The notes below the pieces were generated by a model that did no database searches, was not told the origin of the DNA, and was given only the letters and a program-made list of their open reading frames with translations. Positions 29,863 through 37,785 of a DNA stretch of 64,000 bases are shown one piece after another. Both the position numbers and the translations under genes were made by a program. Origin of the DNA: Trebonia sp036501515. GTDB taxonomy: Bacteria > Actinomycetota > Actinomycetes > Streptosporangiales > Streptosporangiaceae. Positions within the stretch are counted from its first letter, which is position 1. The number at the start of each line of letters is the position of its first letter. The stretch lies in NCBI GenBank assembly GCA_036501515.1, contig DASYAD010000389.1:1-64000 (forward strand). Direction: 5' to 3'.

Positions 29863-30852
29863 TCAGGACACGCAGTCCTGGCTAGCCGGGGCGGGCAGCA
29901 CCGCCGCGGGCAGCGCCGGCGCGGGTCCCGCCCGTGCGGGTCGCGCGGCCGCCGTGCCGGCCCGCCGGCCGTCGGCGCCGGCCGGGTCGTCCGCCCGGCC
30001 GTGGACGGCGACGAAGCAGCAGCCCGCCAGGATCAGCGCGAAGCCGGCCAGCGACCAGCCGGTGACGGGCTCGCCGAGCACGATCGCGCCCGCCGCCAGC
30101 GCCACCGCCGGGTTGACGTAGGTGACGGCGGTGGCGCGCACCGGCCCGGCCTCCGCGACCAGCGCGGCCATCATCGTCAGGGCCGCGGCGCTGCACACGA
30201 CGCCGAGCACCGCCACGCTCGCGAGCACCGACGGCGACGGCCACGCGGACGGCCAGCCGTGCGTCAGCGCGACGACGGGCCCGTAGACCACGGCCGAGAC
30301 CGTCACCCCGATAGCGGTGACGCCGGTCGCTGGCAGGCCGGGCACCCACTTGGCCAGGATCGCCGGCCCGAGCGCGTAGCAGACCACGACGACCAGCACC
30401 TGCCCGGCCGCGCCGAGGTCGGCGCCCGCCACGGCGAAGCCGGCCAGCGTGGCGACCCCGGTCATGCCGAGGGCGATACCGAGCCAGTTGCCAGGCGTGA
30501 GCCGCTCCGGCTGCCCGAGCAGGAAGGCCACCCCCACGCCGGCCAGCGGCACCGCCGCGATCAGCAGTCCCGTCGTCGAGCTCGGCAGCCGCTGCTCAGC
30601 GGAGCCGAGCAGGAACTGCGGCACGATGATCTCGGCCAGCGTGTAGGCGAGCAGCGGCCGCCAGCGGCGCAGCGCCGGACTGAGCTCGCCGCGGGCGGCC
30701 GCGACGGGCAGCAGCACTACGGCGGCCAGCGCCGTCCGGGAGAACACCAGCATCGCCGGGCTGAGCTCGCCCACCGCGATCTTGATCAGCAGGTAGGGGA
30801 TGCCCCAGGCCACGCCGAGCAGGATGAACAAGATCAGGCCTCGCCGTGTCAC
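29863..30852 (-). CDS. EamA/DMT family transporter
   Basis: A 329-residue protein with ten helices in two EamA repeats: LILFILLGVAWGIPYLLIKI opens the first, and VTYVNPAVALAAGAIVLGEPV closes the second. A polar Ala/Pro/Arg tail of about 45 residues follows. GTG start at 30850-30852. It is divergent from the LysR gene 50 bp away, a common LysR/exporter pairing, so it is probably an efflux pump controlled by that regulator. Substrate unknown. Confidence 0.9.
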   Translation of the reverse strand: MTRRGLILFILLGVAWGIPYLLIKIAVGELSPAMLVFSRTALAAVVLLPVAAARGELSPALRRWRPLLAYTLAEIIVPQFLLGSAEQRLPSSTTGLLIAAVPLAGVGVAFLLGQPERLTPGNWLGIALGMTGVATLAGFAVAGADLGAAGQVLVVVVCYALGPAILAKWVPGLPATGVTAIGVTVSAVVYGPVVALTHGWPSAWPSPSVLASVAVLGVVCSAAALTMMAALVAEAGPVRATAVTYVNPAVALAAGAIVLGEPVTGWSLAGFALILAGCCFVAVHGRADDPAGADGRRAGTAAARPARAGPAPALPAAVLPAPASQDCVS

Positions 30853-30902
30853 CCTGCTATCGTTCTTCGCGCTGACTCATGCTGTCCAGCTAGAGTATTT
30901 TC

Positions 30903-32180
30903 GTGAAAAGCATTAGCTGGGACTTCACGGTTGACTGGCGCAAGCTTCGGCTGCTCCACGAGCTTGACCGCCGCGGCACGATCGCGGCCACCGCCGAGGC
31001 GATGCACCTGACCCCGTCCGCGGTCTCCCAGCAGCTGGCGGGCCTGGCCAGGGACATCGGGGTGCCGCTGCTCGAGCGGCGCGGCCGCACCGTCGTGCTC
31101 ACCGGTCAGGCCCGCCTCCTGCTCGATCACGCCGAAGGCATGCGCGAGCTAGCCGAGCGGGCCCGGGCCGCGCTGGACGCCTGGGCGGACGGCACCGTCG
31201 GGCACGTGCGGGTCGGCTCGCTCTCCACCGGGATCACCGCGCTGGTGGCGCCCGCCATCGTGCGGCTGGCGGGCGACCGCCCCGGGCTGGCCGTCCGGGT
31301 CAGCGAGCAGGAGCCAGGCGACGCGCTCGACCTGCTCGACTCGGGCGAGCTCGAGATCGCGGTGACGGTCGACTTCCCCGGCGCGCCGGCCCGGCAGGAC
31401 GCGCGGTACCGGCGGGTGGACCTTATCGCCGACGTGATGGACGCGGCCGTCCCGCTCGGGCACCCCCTCGCCAGCAGGACCGCCGTCGACCTGACCGAGC
31501 TGGCGGGCGAAGTCTGGGTCGGCGCGGCCGAAAGCGACGCCTGCAGGCACATCGTCACCGGCATCTGCGCCGCCGCCGGGTTCGCGCCGGACATCCAGCA
31601 CTACTGCCGTGAATGGGACGCCGTCGCGGCGCTGGTGGCGGCCGGCGTGGGCGTCTCCCTCATACCGCGCTCGGCCCAGCCGCTGCGTCCGCGGCTGGCC
31701 GTGCTGCCGGTCGTCGGCGCGCCCGCCTCGCGGCTGCTCTACGCGCTCGTCCGGGCCGGGACTGAGCTGGACCCGGGCACCGCCGCGGTCCTCGGCGCGC
31801 TCGGCGCCGTCGCCGCCGCCAGGCCCGACGGGATCGCGGCGGTCCCCAGCGACGTCGCCGAGCGGCTTTACCAGGCGTTGTTATCAAGTCGTGATACATT
31901 CGCCGGGTGCTACCTGACGCGCCGTTCATCGGCTTCATCCCGGTACGCGACCTGGCCACCGCCCGCGTCTTCTACTCGGCGATGCTCGGGCTGCGGGTCG
32001 TCGCCGACACCCCCTACGCGCTGGTCTTCGACGCGGGCGGCACGATGCTGCGGGTCACCCCCGTCCCCGGGCACACCGCGCAGGCCTTCACCGTGGCCGG
32101 CTGGTCGGTCGCCGACATCGGGGCCGAGGTCACCGCGCTGGCGCGCAACGGCGTGGAGTTCACCCGCTACGACGGGATGA
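30903..32180 (+). CDS. LysR family regulator with run-on C-terminus
   Basis: The family part covers residues 1 to about 325. The HTH is GTIAATAEAMHLTPSAVSQQLAGLARDIGVPLLERRGR, and the effector domain starts VGHVRVGSLSTG. TAGAGT is 6 nt before GTG 30903, a leaderless start. No stop follows the domain: the frame continues through the promoter and 274 bp of the glyoxalase-like gene as Pro/Ser/Arg-rich sequence. That tail is a frame shadow of the next gene, implying a lost or shifted stop codon. The family part ends near 31880. Confidence 0.85.
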   Translation: MKSISWDFTVDWRKLRLLHELDRRGTIAATAEAMHLTPSAVSQQLAGLARDIGVPLLERRGRTVVLTGQARLLLDHAEGMRELAERARAALDAWADGTVGHVRVGSLSTGITALVAPAIVRLAGDRPGLAVRVSEQEPGDALDLLDSGELEIAVTVDFPGAPARQDARYRRVDLIADVMDAAVPLGHPLASRTAVDLTELAGEVWVGAAESDACRHIVTGICAAAGFAPDIQHYCREWDAVAALVAAGVGVSLIPRSAQPLRPRLAVLPVVGAPASRLLYALVRAGTELDPGTAAVLGALGAVAAARPDGIAAVPSDVAERLYQALLSSRDTFAGCYLTRRSSASSRYATWPPPASSTRRCSGCGSSPTPPTRWSSTRAARCCGSPPSPGTPRRPSPWPAGRSPTSGPRSPRWRATAWSSPATTG

Positions 32181-32320
32181 TGCAGGACGGCCTCGGCGTC
32201 TGGACCGCGCCGAGCGGCGACCGGGTCGCCTGGTTCAAGGACCCCGACGGCAACAACCTCTCGCTCACCCAGTTCAGCCCCGCTGCCGACTCGACAACCC
32301 CCCGGCTGCCAATCCCGTGA
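31907..32320 (+). CDS. VOC superfamily (glyoxalase-like) protein
   Basis: A 137-residue VOC protein. FIGFIPVRDLATARVFYSAMLGLRVVAD begins the first module, AFTVAGWSVADIGAEVTALARNGVEF the second, and FKDPDGNNLSLTQF is the family's end motif. TACATT lies 6 nt before GTG 31907, giving a leaderless start inside the LysR frame. The substrate is unknown; an antibiotic-binding or dioxygenase-like role cannot be told apart. Confidence 0.88.
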   Translation: MLPDAPFIGFIPVRDLATARVFYSAMLGLRVVADTPYALVFDAGGTMLRVTPVPGHTAQAFTVAGWSVADIGAEVTALARNGVEFTRYDGMMQDGLGVWTAPSGDRVAWFKDPDGNNLSLTQFSPAADSTTPRLPIP

Positions 32321-32337
32321 GCCTCACCCGTCGCACC

Positions 32338-32390
32338 GCCAAAGACTGGGTGTGATTTCCGCCCGTATATGGTCGGAATCACACCCAATA
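32338..32390. terminator. Hairpin element, family A copy 1
   Basis: TGGGTGTGATTTCCG (32347-32361) pairs with CGGAATCACACCCA (32374-32387) with one bulged T, between the convergent VOC and OsmC genes, so it can act as a two-way terminator. Stem and loop are related to 60880-60926. Confidence 0.75.
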
Positions 32391-32436
32391 AAACGGCCTG
32401 GCGCGGTTCGCCGCCCGGCGGCGTCAACCGGTTCGC

Positions 32437-32871
32437 TCAGACGATCTCGGCGGTGACGGGCGTGCCCAGTTCCACGGTCCTGCTCACCGTGCACAGCGAG
32501 TCGTGTGACCGCCGCACCGCGCCCGGCAGCAGCGCCCGCGCCGCGTCGCCGCCCTCGCCTTCGGGGAACGACACGTGGAACCGCACCGCGATGTCGGCCA
32601 GGTGGCTCCCGCCGGCGTCGCGGACCTTCTCCGCCGCGACCTCGACGGTGAACGCGTCCGGCTCGGCCCGGCGCGACGTCAGCACGTCCACGTCGACCGA
32701 CGTGCACGACCCGATCGCGGCCAGCAGCAGCTCGACCGGAGTGAACTCCCCGTGAGCGCCGGTGCCGACCGAGATCGTCCCGCCGCGTTCGTTCGTGACC
32801 GTGTACTGGCCCGCCGCGTCGCGCGCGATGCTCACCTGCCGGTGCCCGTCTTGTGCCATCTCCGCCGCCAC
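32437..32871 (-). CDS. OsmC family protein
   Basis: A 144-residue OsmC/Ohr-fold protein with the two reactive cysteines of organic hydroperoxide-type members: Cys56 in LLLAAIGSCTSVDVDVL and Cys127 in HDSLCTVSRTVE. The remaining fold (TISVGTGAHGEFTPVELLLA) matches the OsmC subgroup. Peroxide reduction is inferred from the cysteines. The listed start is GTG; ATG four codons later is equally plausible. Confidence 0.88.
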   Translation of the reverse strand: MAAEMAQDGHRQVSIARDAAGQYTVTNERGGTISVGTGAHGEFTPVELLLAAIGSCTSVDVDVLTSRRAEPDAFTVEVAAEKVRDAGGSHLADIAVRFHVSFPEGEGGDAARALLPGAVRRSHDSLCTVSRTVELGTPVTAEIV

Positions 32872-33019
32872 CTCTCACCAGCCGTATGCCCGGCCCGCCA
32901 CGCACAACAACGGCGGGTACCGGGGTCATGCCGCCCCCGTTCTGAACATTCCAGTTCTTAACCGCCGGGAAGCGGGCGAATGTGAGTGAACGGCTCACTT
33001 ACCGCATACAGTCGTCAAT

Positions 33020-33781
33020 GTGACTGGCAAACGCAGCGCCCACGAGCGGTTTCCCGAGGTGATCGACGCCGCCGTGCGGGTGTTCGCCAGGGACGGCTAC
33101 CGCTCGGCGCACATGAGCGACGTGGCCAAGGAGGCGGGCCTGTCCGAGGCCGCCCTCTACCGCTACGTCGACGGCAAGGAAGGCCTGTTCGTGCTGGCGA
33201 TCAGGCACGCGCTGCTGCTTGAGCCGCTGCCGGGGGCGGACGACCCGGCCGGCCAGTTCCCCGTGTCGGTGCCGTCGCTGGATGAGATGATCCGCCAGGC
33301 CCGCGAGTTCGTGGCCGCCGAGGTGCCGTTCGGCTCGCTGGCGCGGGCGCTGGACAGCGACGACCCGGCCGACCCGGCGGCGGAGCTCGAGCTGATCATG
33401 CGCGAGCTGTTCACGCTGGAAGAGCAGACCGCGCGGGCGGCCGACATGATCGAGCGCTCGGCCCGCGAGCTGCCTGGACTGGCCGACCTGCTCAACTCCG
33501 GGCTGCGGCGGCCGGTACTCGACGCGCTCGCGCAGTACCTGGACGGGCGGGCCAACACCGGGCTGCTGCGGCAGACCCCGGACACCGCGGCGACCGCCCG
33601 CCTGGTGCTCGAGACGCTGACCTGGTTCGCCAGGCACCGGCACTCCGACCCCTACGGCGCCGCCATCCCGCCGTCGCTGGCCCAGGAGACCGCGATCGAC
33701 GCGCTGCTGCACGCGCTGGTGCCGCCCCGCCACCTGGACAACCGCGACCAGACTGACCGCAACCCGGGGGAGTCCCAGTGA
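33020..33781 (+). CDS. TetR family regulator
   Basis: A 253-residue repressor. The HTH is VIDAAVRVFARDGYRSAHMSDVAKEAGLSEAALYRYVDGKEGLF (about residues 13-56); the remainder is helical ligand-binding domain. TACAGT lies 7 nt before GTG 33020, a leaderless start. Its stop overlaps the start of the ABC ATPase gene (GTGA), so it is the first gene of the exporter operon and likely autoregulates it. Confidence 0.93.
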   Translation: MTGKRSAHERFPEVIDAAVRVFARDGYRSAHMSDVAKEAGLSEAALYRYVDGKEGLFVLAIRHALLLEPLPGADDPAGQFPVSVPSLDEMIRQAREFVAAEVPFGSLARALDSDDPADPAAELELIMRELFTLEEQTARAADMIERSARELPGLADLLNSGLRRPVLDALAQYLDGRANTGLLRQTPDTAATARLVLETLTWFARHRHSDPYGAAIPPSLAQETAIDALLHALVPPRHLDNRDQTDRNPGESQ

Positions 33782-34692
33782 CCGCTGCCATCGAGGTGTC
33801 CGGCCTGACCATGAGCTACGGCGACCGCGCGGTGCTGCGCGGTGTCGACTTCGAGGTCCAGACGGGCGAGGTCTTCTGTCTCCTCGGCCCGAACGGCGCG
33901 GGCAAGACCACCACCGTCGAGATCCTCGAAGGCTTCCGGCAGCGCGGCGGCGGCAGCGTCCGCGTGCTCGGCCTCGACCCGCAGACCCAGTCGTCCAGGC
34001 TCCGGATGAGGATCGGCATGGTGCTGCAGGAGTGCGGTTTCCCCCGGCAGGCACGGGTGGCGGAGCTGATCGACAGCTGGCGCGGTTACTACCAGAGCCC
34101 GCGCCCGCTGGCCGAGCTGCTGCAGGTGGTGGAGCTGACCCAGGACAGGAACACCCAGGTGAAGAAGCTGTCCGGCGGGCAGCGGCGGCGCCTTGACCTG
34201 GCCCTCGCACTGGCCGGCGACCCGGATCTGATCTTCCTCGACGAGCCGACGACCGGGTTCGACCCGGAGTCGCGGCGCCGCTGCTGGGCGGCGATCGAGA
34301 ACCTGCGCGCGCTCGGCAAGACCATCGTGCTCACCACCCACTACCTTGACGAGGCGGAACGGCTGGCCGACCGGGTGGCGATCCTCGCCGACGGCCGCAT
34401 CCAGGTCGCGGGCACCGTGCGGCACGTCGCCCGGCAGGCCGGGGTAAGAACCAAGATCAAGTTCACCGCGCCAGAACGGATGCGCGATGGCACGGTCCCG
34501 CCGCCCGCCTCGCTCGCCGTCACGGTCAGCGGCGAGGTCGCCGTCTGCGCCGTCCCCAGCCCCGCGTCCGCCCTGCGCGACCTGCTGAGCTGGGCCGCCG
34601 CCAACGACCTGGGCGAACTCGAGGACTTGTCGGTCGAATCGCCCACGCTGGAGGACGCGTACCTCCAGCTCGTTACCGGAGGCACCCGCTGA
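33778..34692 (+). CDS. ABC-2 exporter ATP-binding protein
   Basis: A 304-residue DrrA-like ATPase: Walker A GPNGAGKT 37-44, Q-loop VLQECGFP 82-89, signature LSGGQ 131-135, Walker B LIFLDE 151-156, switch His in TTHYLDEAE. The C-terminal 80 residues form the accessory domain of drug-export ATPases (LEDLSVESPTLEDAYLQLVTG). The GTG start overlaps the TetR stop; its TGA overlaps a CTG that appears to start the permease. Confidence 0.93.
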   Translation: MTAAIEVSGLTMSYGDRAVLRGVDFEVQTGEVFCLLGPNGAGKTTTVEILEGFRQRGGGSVRVLGLDPQTQSSRLRMRIGMVLQECGFPRQARVAELIDSWRGYYQSPRPLAELLQVVELTQDRNTQVKKLSGGQRRRLDLALALAGDPDLIFLDEPTTGFDPESRRRCWAAIENLRALGKTIVLTTHYLDEAERLADRVAILADGRIQVAGTVRHVARQAGVRTKIKFTAPERMRDGTVPPPASLAVTVSGEVAVCAVPSPASALRDLLSWAAANDLGELEDLSVESPTLEDAYLQLVTGGTR

Positions 34693-35477
34693 ACACCGCC
34701 CAGGCACTGAATCCGCGGCTGGTACCCGGCCGCACCGTCAGCCTCGCCTTCCGCCAGGCGCTGCTCGAGCAGCGCTCGTTCTGGCGCAGCGCCGAGTACG
34801 CGCTGTTCACCTTCGCCCTCCCGCTCGCGCTGCTGCTGCTGATCGGGTCGACCACCGCCACCGGCTACCTGCCGGGCACGCACGTCGAGGGCCAGATGAT
34901 CTTCGTGCCGTCGATCATCGCGTTCGGCGTCATCGTGGCCGCCTACGTGAACCTCGGCGGCAAGCTGGCCACCCTGCGGCACGACGGCGTGCTCAAGCGG
35001 ATGCGGACCACGCCGCTGCCGGCCGGCGCCTACCTGTCCGGGGTGCTTGGCAGCACGGCCGCCACCACGCTGGCGATCACCGCCTGCATCATCGCCATCG
35101 GGGCGGCCGCCTTCGGCGCCGTGCCGCGGGCGAGCGGCCTGCCCGAGCTCGCCGGCGGCCTGCTGCTCGGCGTCGCCTGCTTCGGCGCGCTTGGCGTCGC
35201 GCTCGGCTCAGTGGCCGGCAGCGGCGAGTCGGCCGCGCCGATCGCCAACGCCAGCTACCTGCCGCTCGCGATCATGTCAGGCATCTTCGACCCGACCTTC
35301 CCGGTGCCTGGCTGGCTGTCGGCGGCGGTCGGCTTCTTCCCCGTCCGCGCGCTCGCCCAGATCCTCCAGCAGGCCTACACCCCGGTCGAGCACGCCCCCG
35401 TTACCGACCTGTTCGTGCTGCTCGCCTGGACCGCGGCGGGCTGCACCGTGGCCGCCTGGCGCTTCCGCTGGCATTAA
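34689..35477 (+). CDS. ABC-2 type permease, apparent CTG start
   Basis: A 262-residue permease of six helices. The first ATG in frame (34896) is too late: the 69 codons before it encode a plausible N-terminal cytoplasmic helix and the first membrane span (LAFRQALLEQRSF...EYALFTFALPLALLLLIG). The only start-like codon at the head is CTG 34689-34691, overlapping the ATPase stop as CTGA with GGAGG 7 nt upstream, exactly parallel to the GTGA overlap one gene earlier. The later part has the ABC-2 motif (LPLAIMSGIFDPTFPVPGW). Confidence 0.85.
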   Translation: MNTAQALNPRLVPGRTVSLAFRQALLEQRSFWRSAEYALFTFALPLALLLLIGSTTATGYLPGTHVEGQMIFVPSIIAFGVIVAAYVNLGGKLATLRHDGVLKRMRTTPLPAGAYLSGVLGSTAATTLAITACIIAIGAAAFGAVPRASGLPELAGGLLLGVACFGALGVALGSVAGSGESAAPIANASYLPLAIMSGIFDPTFPVPGWLSAAVGFFPVRALAQILQQAYTPVEHAPVTDLFVLLAWTAAGCTVAAWRFRWH

Positions 35478-35627
35478 CGGCCGCCCGCTGGTCGTGCTAG
35501 CCGTACTTTCGCGCCTCGGCTGGCACGATCGCGGCGGATGCGGGTCCGGCCGCAGCATCGAGGCATGAGAACACAAACTCGCTCGGCAGTCGGTCGCAGC
35601 ACCGTCATCACGGACGACAATCACAGC

Positions 35628-37043
35628 ATGAGCGAATCGGCCGCCTCCCCGCTGCGGCACGTCATCGAGGCGCCCTTCACCCGGCGTGCCTGGGCTGAGG
35701 TCGGCTACACCCTCGCGACCTTCTGGCTGGCAGTCGTGGCCGTCGCATTCAGCCTGCCGATGCTAGAAAACGGGCTGCTGTGGGCGGCCTCCACACCGGT
35801 CCTGCGCTGGTTCAACCGGGGCGCCCGCTACCTCGCCCTCGCACTGCTCGGCGAGGACATCCCCGCCCCGCCGCCGCTGCGGCCGGTGCTGCTGACCAAG
35901 GTGGCGACCCGTGATGCCGCGGCCGCCAGCCGCCTCGCCAGTGCCGCCGTCACGGCCGGCGGCAAAGCGCGCGAGTGGGAGTCGAAGCCGGGAGTCACCG
36001 TCAAGCGGCTGCCGCAGGCGCGGGTCGCCGAGCTGGCCGCCGGCGCGGGCATCGCTACCAGCACGGTGCAACCGCAGAACGCGTTCGCTAGCTGGATGGG
36101 CGCGCGCACCCTGGACCCGGTCGCCTGGCGGGCCCGCGGCTACTTCGCGCTGAAGCTGCCGCTGGCCGCCGTCGGCCTGGCCGTCATCGCCGCGACCTGG
36201 TTCGGCGGGCTGTACTGCCTGACCTATCCCGCCTGGTGGGCCCTCGGCGTCCACGCCTCGTGGTTCTCGACCCAGCCCGGGGCGTTCGTCCTGCTGCCGC
36301 TTGGCGTCTTCCTGCTGCTGGCCGGGCCGCAGGCGACGCACGGTCTCACCGAGACCGACCGCTGGCTGATGCGCGCCCTGCTCGGGCCCGGTTCGTCGGC
36401 GGCCCGCATCCAGGTGCTCGAGCAGAGCCGGGCCCGGGCGGTCGACGACTCCGCCGCCCGGCTGCGCGCCATCGAGCGCGACCTCCACGACGGCACCCAG
36501 GCGCAGCTCGTCGCCCTGGCGATGAAGCTGGGCCTGGCGAGGGAGAAGCTGCACGACGCGGCCGGGGTCGACCTGACCCGGGTCACTCAGCTGGTCGAGG
36601 ACGCGCACCGCGGCGCGGTGGAGGCGATCACCGACCTGCGCACGCTGGCCCGCGGCATCCACCCGCCGGTGCTCGACAACGGACTGCCTGACGCGCTCGC
36701 CACCCTCGCGAACCGCAGCGCGGTCCCGGTCGAGCTCGTCACCGATGTCCCCGACCGCCCGTCGGCCGCGATCGAAACCATCGCCTACTTCTCCGCCGCC
36801 GAGCTGCTCGCCAACGTGGCCAGGCACAGCGGCGCCAGGCACGCTACCCTCGAAGCCGTGCACGTCCCAGGCCTGCTGCGGGTCCGCGTGACCGACGACG
36901 GCGCCGGCGGCGCGCGCCCGGTACCTGGCGGCGGCCTGCGCGGGCTGGCCGAGCGCGTCCGCACCGTCGACGGCCGAATCGAGGTCGACAGCCCGCAGGG
37001 CGGACCCACCACCGTCACCGTCGAACTCCCGTCCCGCGCCTGA
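35628..37043 (+). CDS. Sensor histidine kinase with putative-sensor membrane domain
   Basis: A 471-residue NarL-type kinase. Two pairs of helices form the sensor: the first at about 28-80, the second at about 172-235. Between them about 80 extra soluble residues (RPVLLTKVATRDAAAASR...) interrupt a domain that is usually compact. His287 in RDLHDGTQAQLVALAMKLG is the phospho-acceptor, and the HATPase has ELLANVARHSGA, VTDDGAGGA and GGGLRGLAERV. ATG 35628 is preferred; a -10-like GACAAT is 6 nt upstream. The response regulator follows after 13 bp. Confidence 0.9.
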   Translation: MSESAASPLRHVIEAPFTRRAWAEVGYTLATFWLAVVAVAFSLPMLENGLLWAASTPVLRWFNRGARYLALALLGEDIPAPPPLRPVLLTKVATRDAAAASRLASAAVTAGGKAREWESKPGVTVKRLPQARVAELAAGAGIATSTVQPQNAFASWMGARTLDPVAWRARGYFALKLPLAAVGLAVIAATWFGGLYCLTYPAWWALGVHASWFSTQPGAFVLLPLGVFLLLAGPQATHGLTETDRWLMRALLGPGSSAARIQVLEQSRARAVDDSAARLRAIERDLHDGTQAQLVALAMKLGLAREKLHDAAGVDLTRVTQLVEDAHRGAVEAITDLRTLARGIHPPVLDNGLPDALATLANRSAVPVELVTDVPDRPSAAIETIAYFSAAELLANVARHSGARHATLEAVHVPGLLRVRVTDDGAGGARPVPGGGLRGLAERVRTVDGRIEVDSPQGGPTTVTVELPSRA

Positions 37044-37056
37044 GCACGCGGCCGTC

Positions 37057-37704
37057 ATGCGCATCGTCATCGCCGAGGACTCCGCCGTCATCAGGGCGGG
37101 CCTGAGAGAGCTGCTGGCCGACCGCGGCCACGAGATCACCGCCGCGGTCGGTGACGCCGACGCGCTGATCGCCGCCGTCGCCGCCGACCAGCCCGATGTC
37201 GCGATCGTCGATGTCCGGATGCCGCCTGACCACACCGACGAGGGACTGCGCGCCGCGATCGACATCCGCCGGGCCTACCCCGGTGTCGGCATCCTGGTCT
37301 TCTCCCAGTACGTCGAGACCAGGTACGCGGCCGACCTGCTGCGGATGCGCGCAGGCGGGGTCGGCTACCTGCTCAAGGACCGCGTCGCCGACGTCGCCGA
37401 GTTCGCCGACGCGATCAGCCGGGTCGCGGCGGGCGGCACCGCCCTCGACCCCGAGGTCGTCACCGGCCTGCTCAGCGCCACCCGCCACGCGGACGCGCTC
37501 GACGCGCTCACCCCGCGCGAGCGCGACGTGCTCGCGCTGATGGCCGAAGGCCGGTCCAACAGCGCCATCGCCGGCCGCTACGGCGTCTCCGAGCGCGCGG
37601 TGGAGAAGCACGTGGGCAACATCTTCAGCAAGCTCGGCCTGCCGCCGTCCGACTCTGACCACCGCCGCGTGCTGGCCGTGCTCGCCTTCCTCGGCGAGCG
37701 GTAA
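37057..37704 (+). CDS. NarL/LuxR-type response regulator
   Basis: A 215-residue regulator: receiver with Asp8, phospho-acceptor Asp52 in AIVDVRMPPDHTDEG and Lys in GYLLKDR. The LuxR HTH is LTPRERDVLALMAEGRSNSAIAGRYGVSERAVEKHVGNI. It is encoded 13 bp after the kinase, and the preceding exporter genes are candidate targets. The last codons with the TAA are duplicated in tandem (37689-37730), and a terminator follows. Confidence 0.93.
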   Translation: MRIVIAEDSAVIRAGLRELLADRGHEITAAVGDADALIAAVAADQPDVAIVDVRMPPDHTDEGLRAAIDIRRAYPGVGILVFSQYVETRYAADLLRMRAGGVGYLLKDRVADVAEFADAISRVAAGGTALDPEVVTGLLSATRHADALDALTPRERDVLALMAEGRSNSAIAGRYGVSERAVEKHVGNIFSKLGLPPSDSDHRRVLAVLAFLGER

Positions 37705-37730
37705 CGCGTCCTCGGCGAGCGCTAACGCGA
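37689..37730. repeat. 21-bp tandem duplication including the regulator's stop codon
   Basis: CCTCGGCGAGCGGTAACGCG at 37689 and CCTCGGCGAGCGCTAACGCG at 37710. Each holds LGER and an in-frame TAA, so a second stop stands 21 bp after the first. Confidence 0.9.
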
Positions 37731-37732
37731 AA

Positions 37733-37760
37733 ACGCGCCAGGCCGGGTGGCCTGGCGCGT
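37733..37760. terminator. Perfect 12-bp hairpin, two-way terminator
   Basis: ACGCGCCAGGCC and GGCCTGGCGCGT with loop GGGT lie between the convergent response regulator (stop 37704) and DHA2 MFS (stop 37786) genes. Confidence 0.85.
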
Positions 37761-37785
37761 CCGCTGTCTCCCCGTGCCGCCGCGG

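Noticed and set aside
34473..34486. CCAGAACGGATGCG, a 14-bp match to hairpin family B inside the ABC ATPase gene
   Set aside because: There is no pairing arm nearby and the codons fit the protein; treated as chance.
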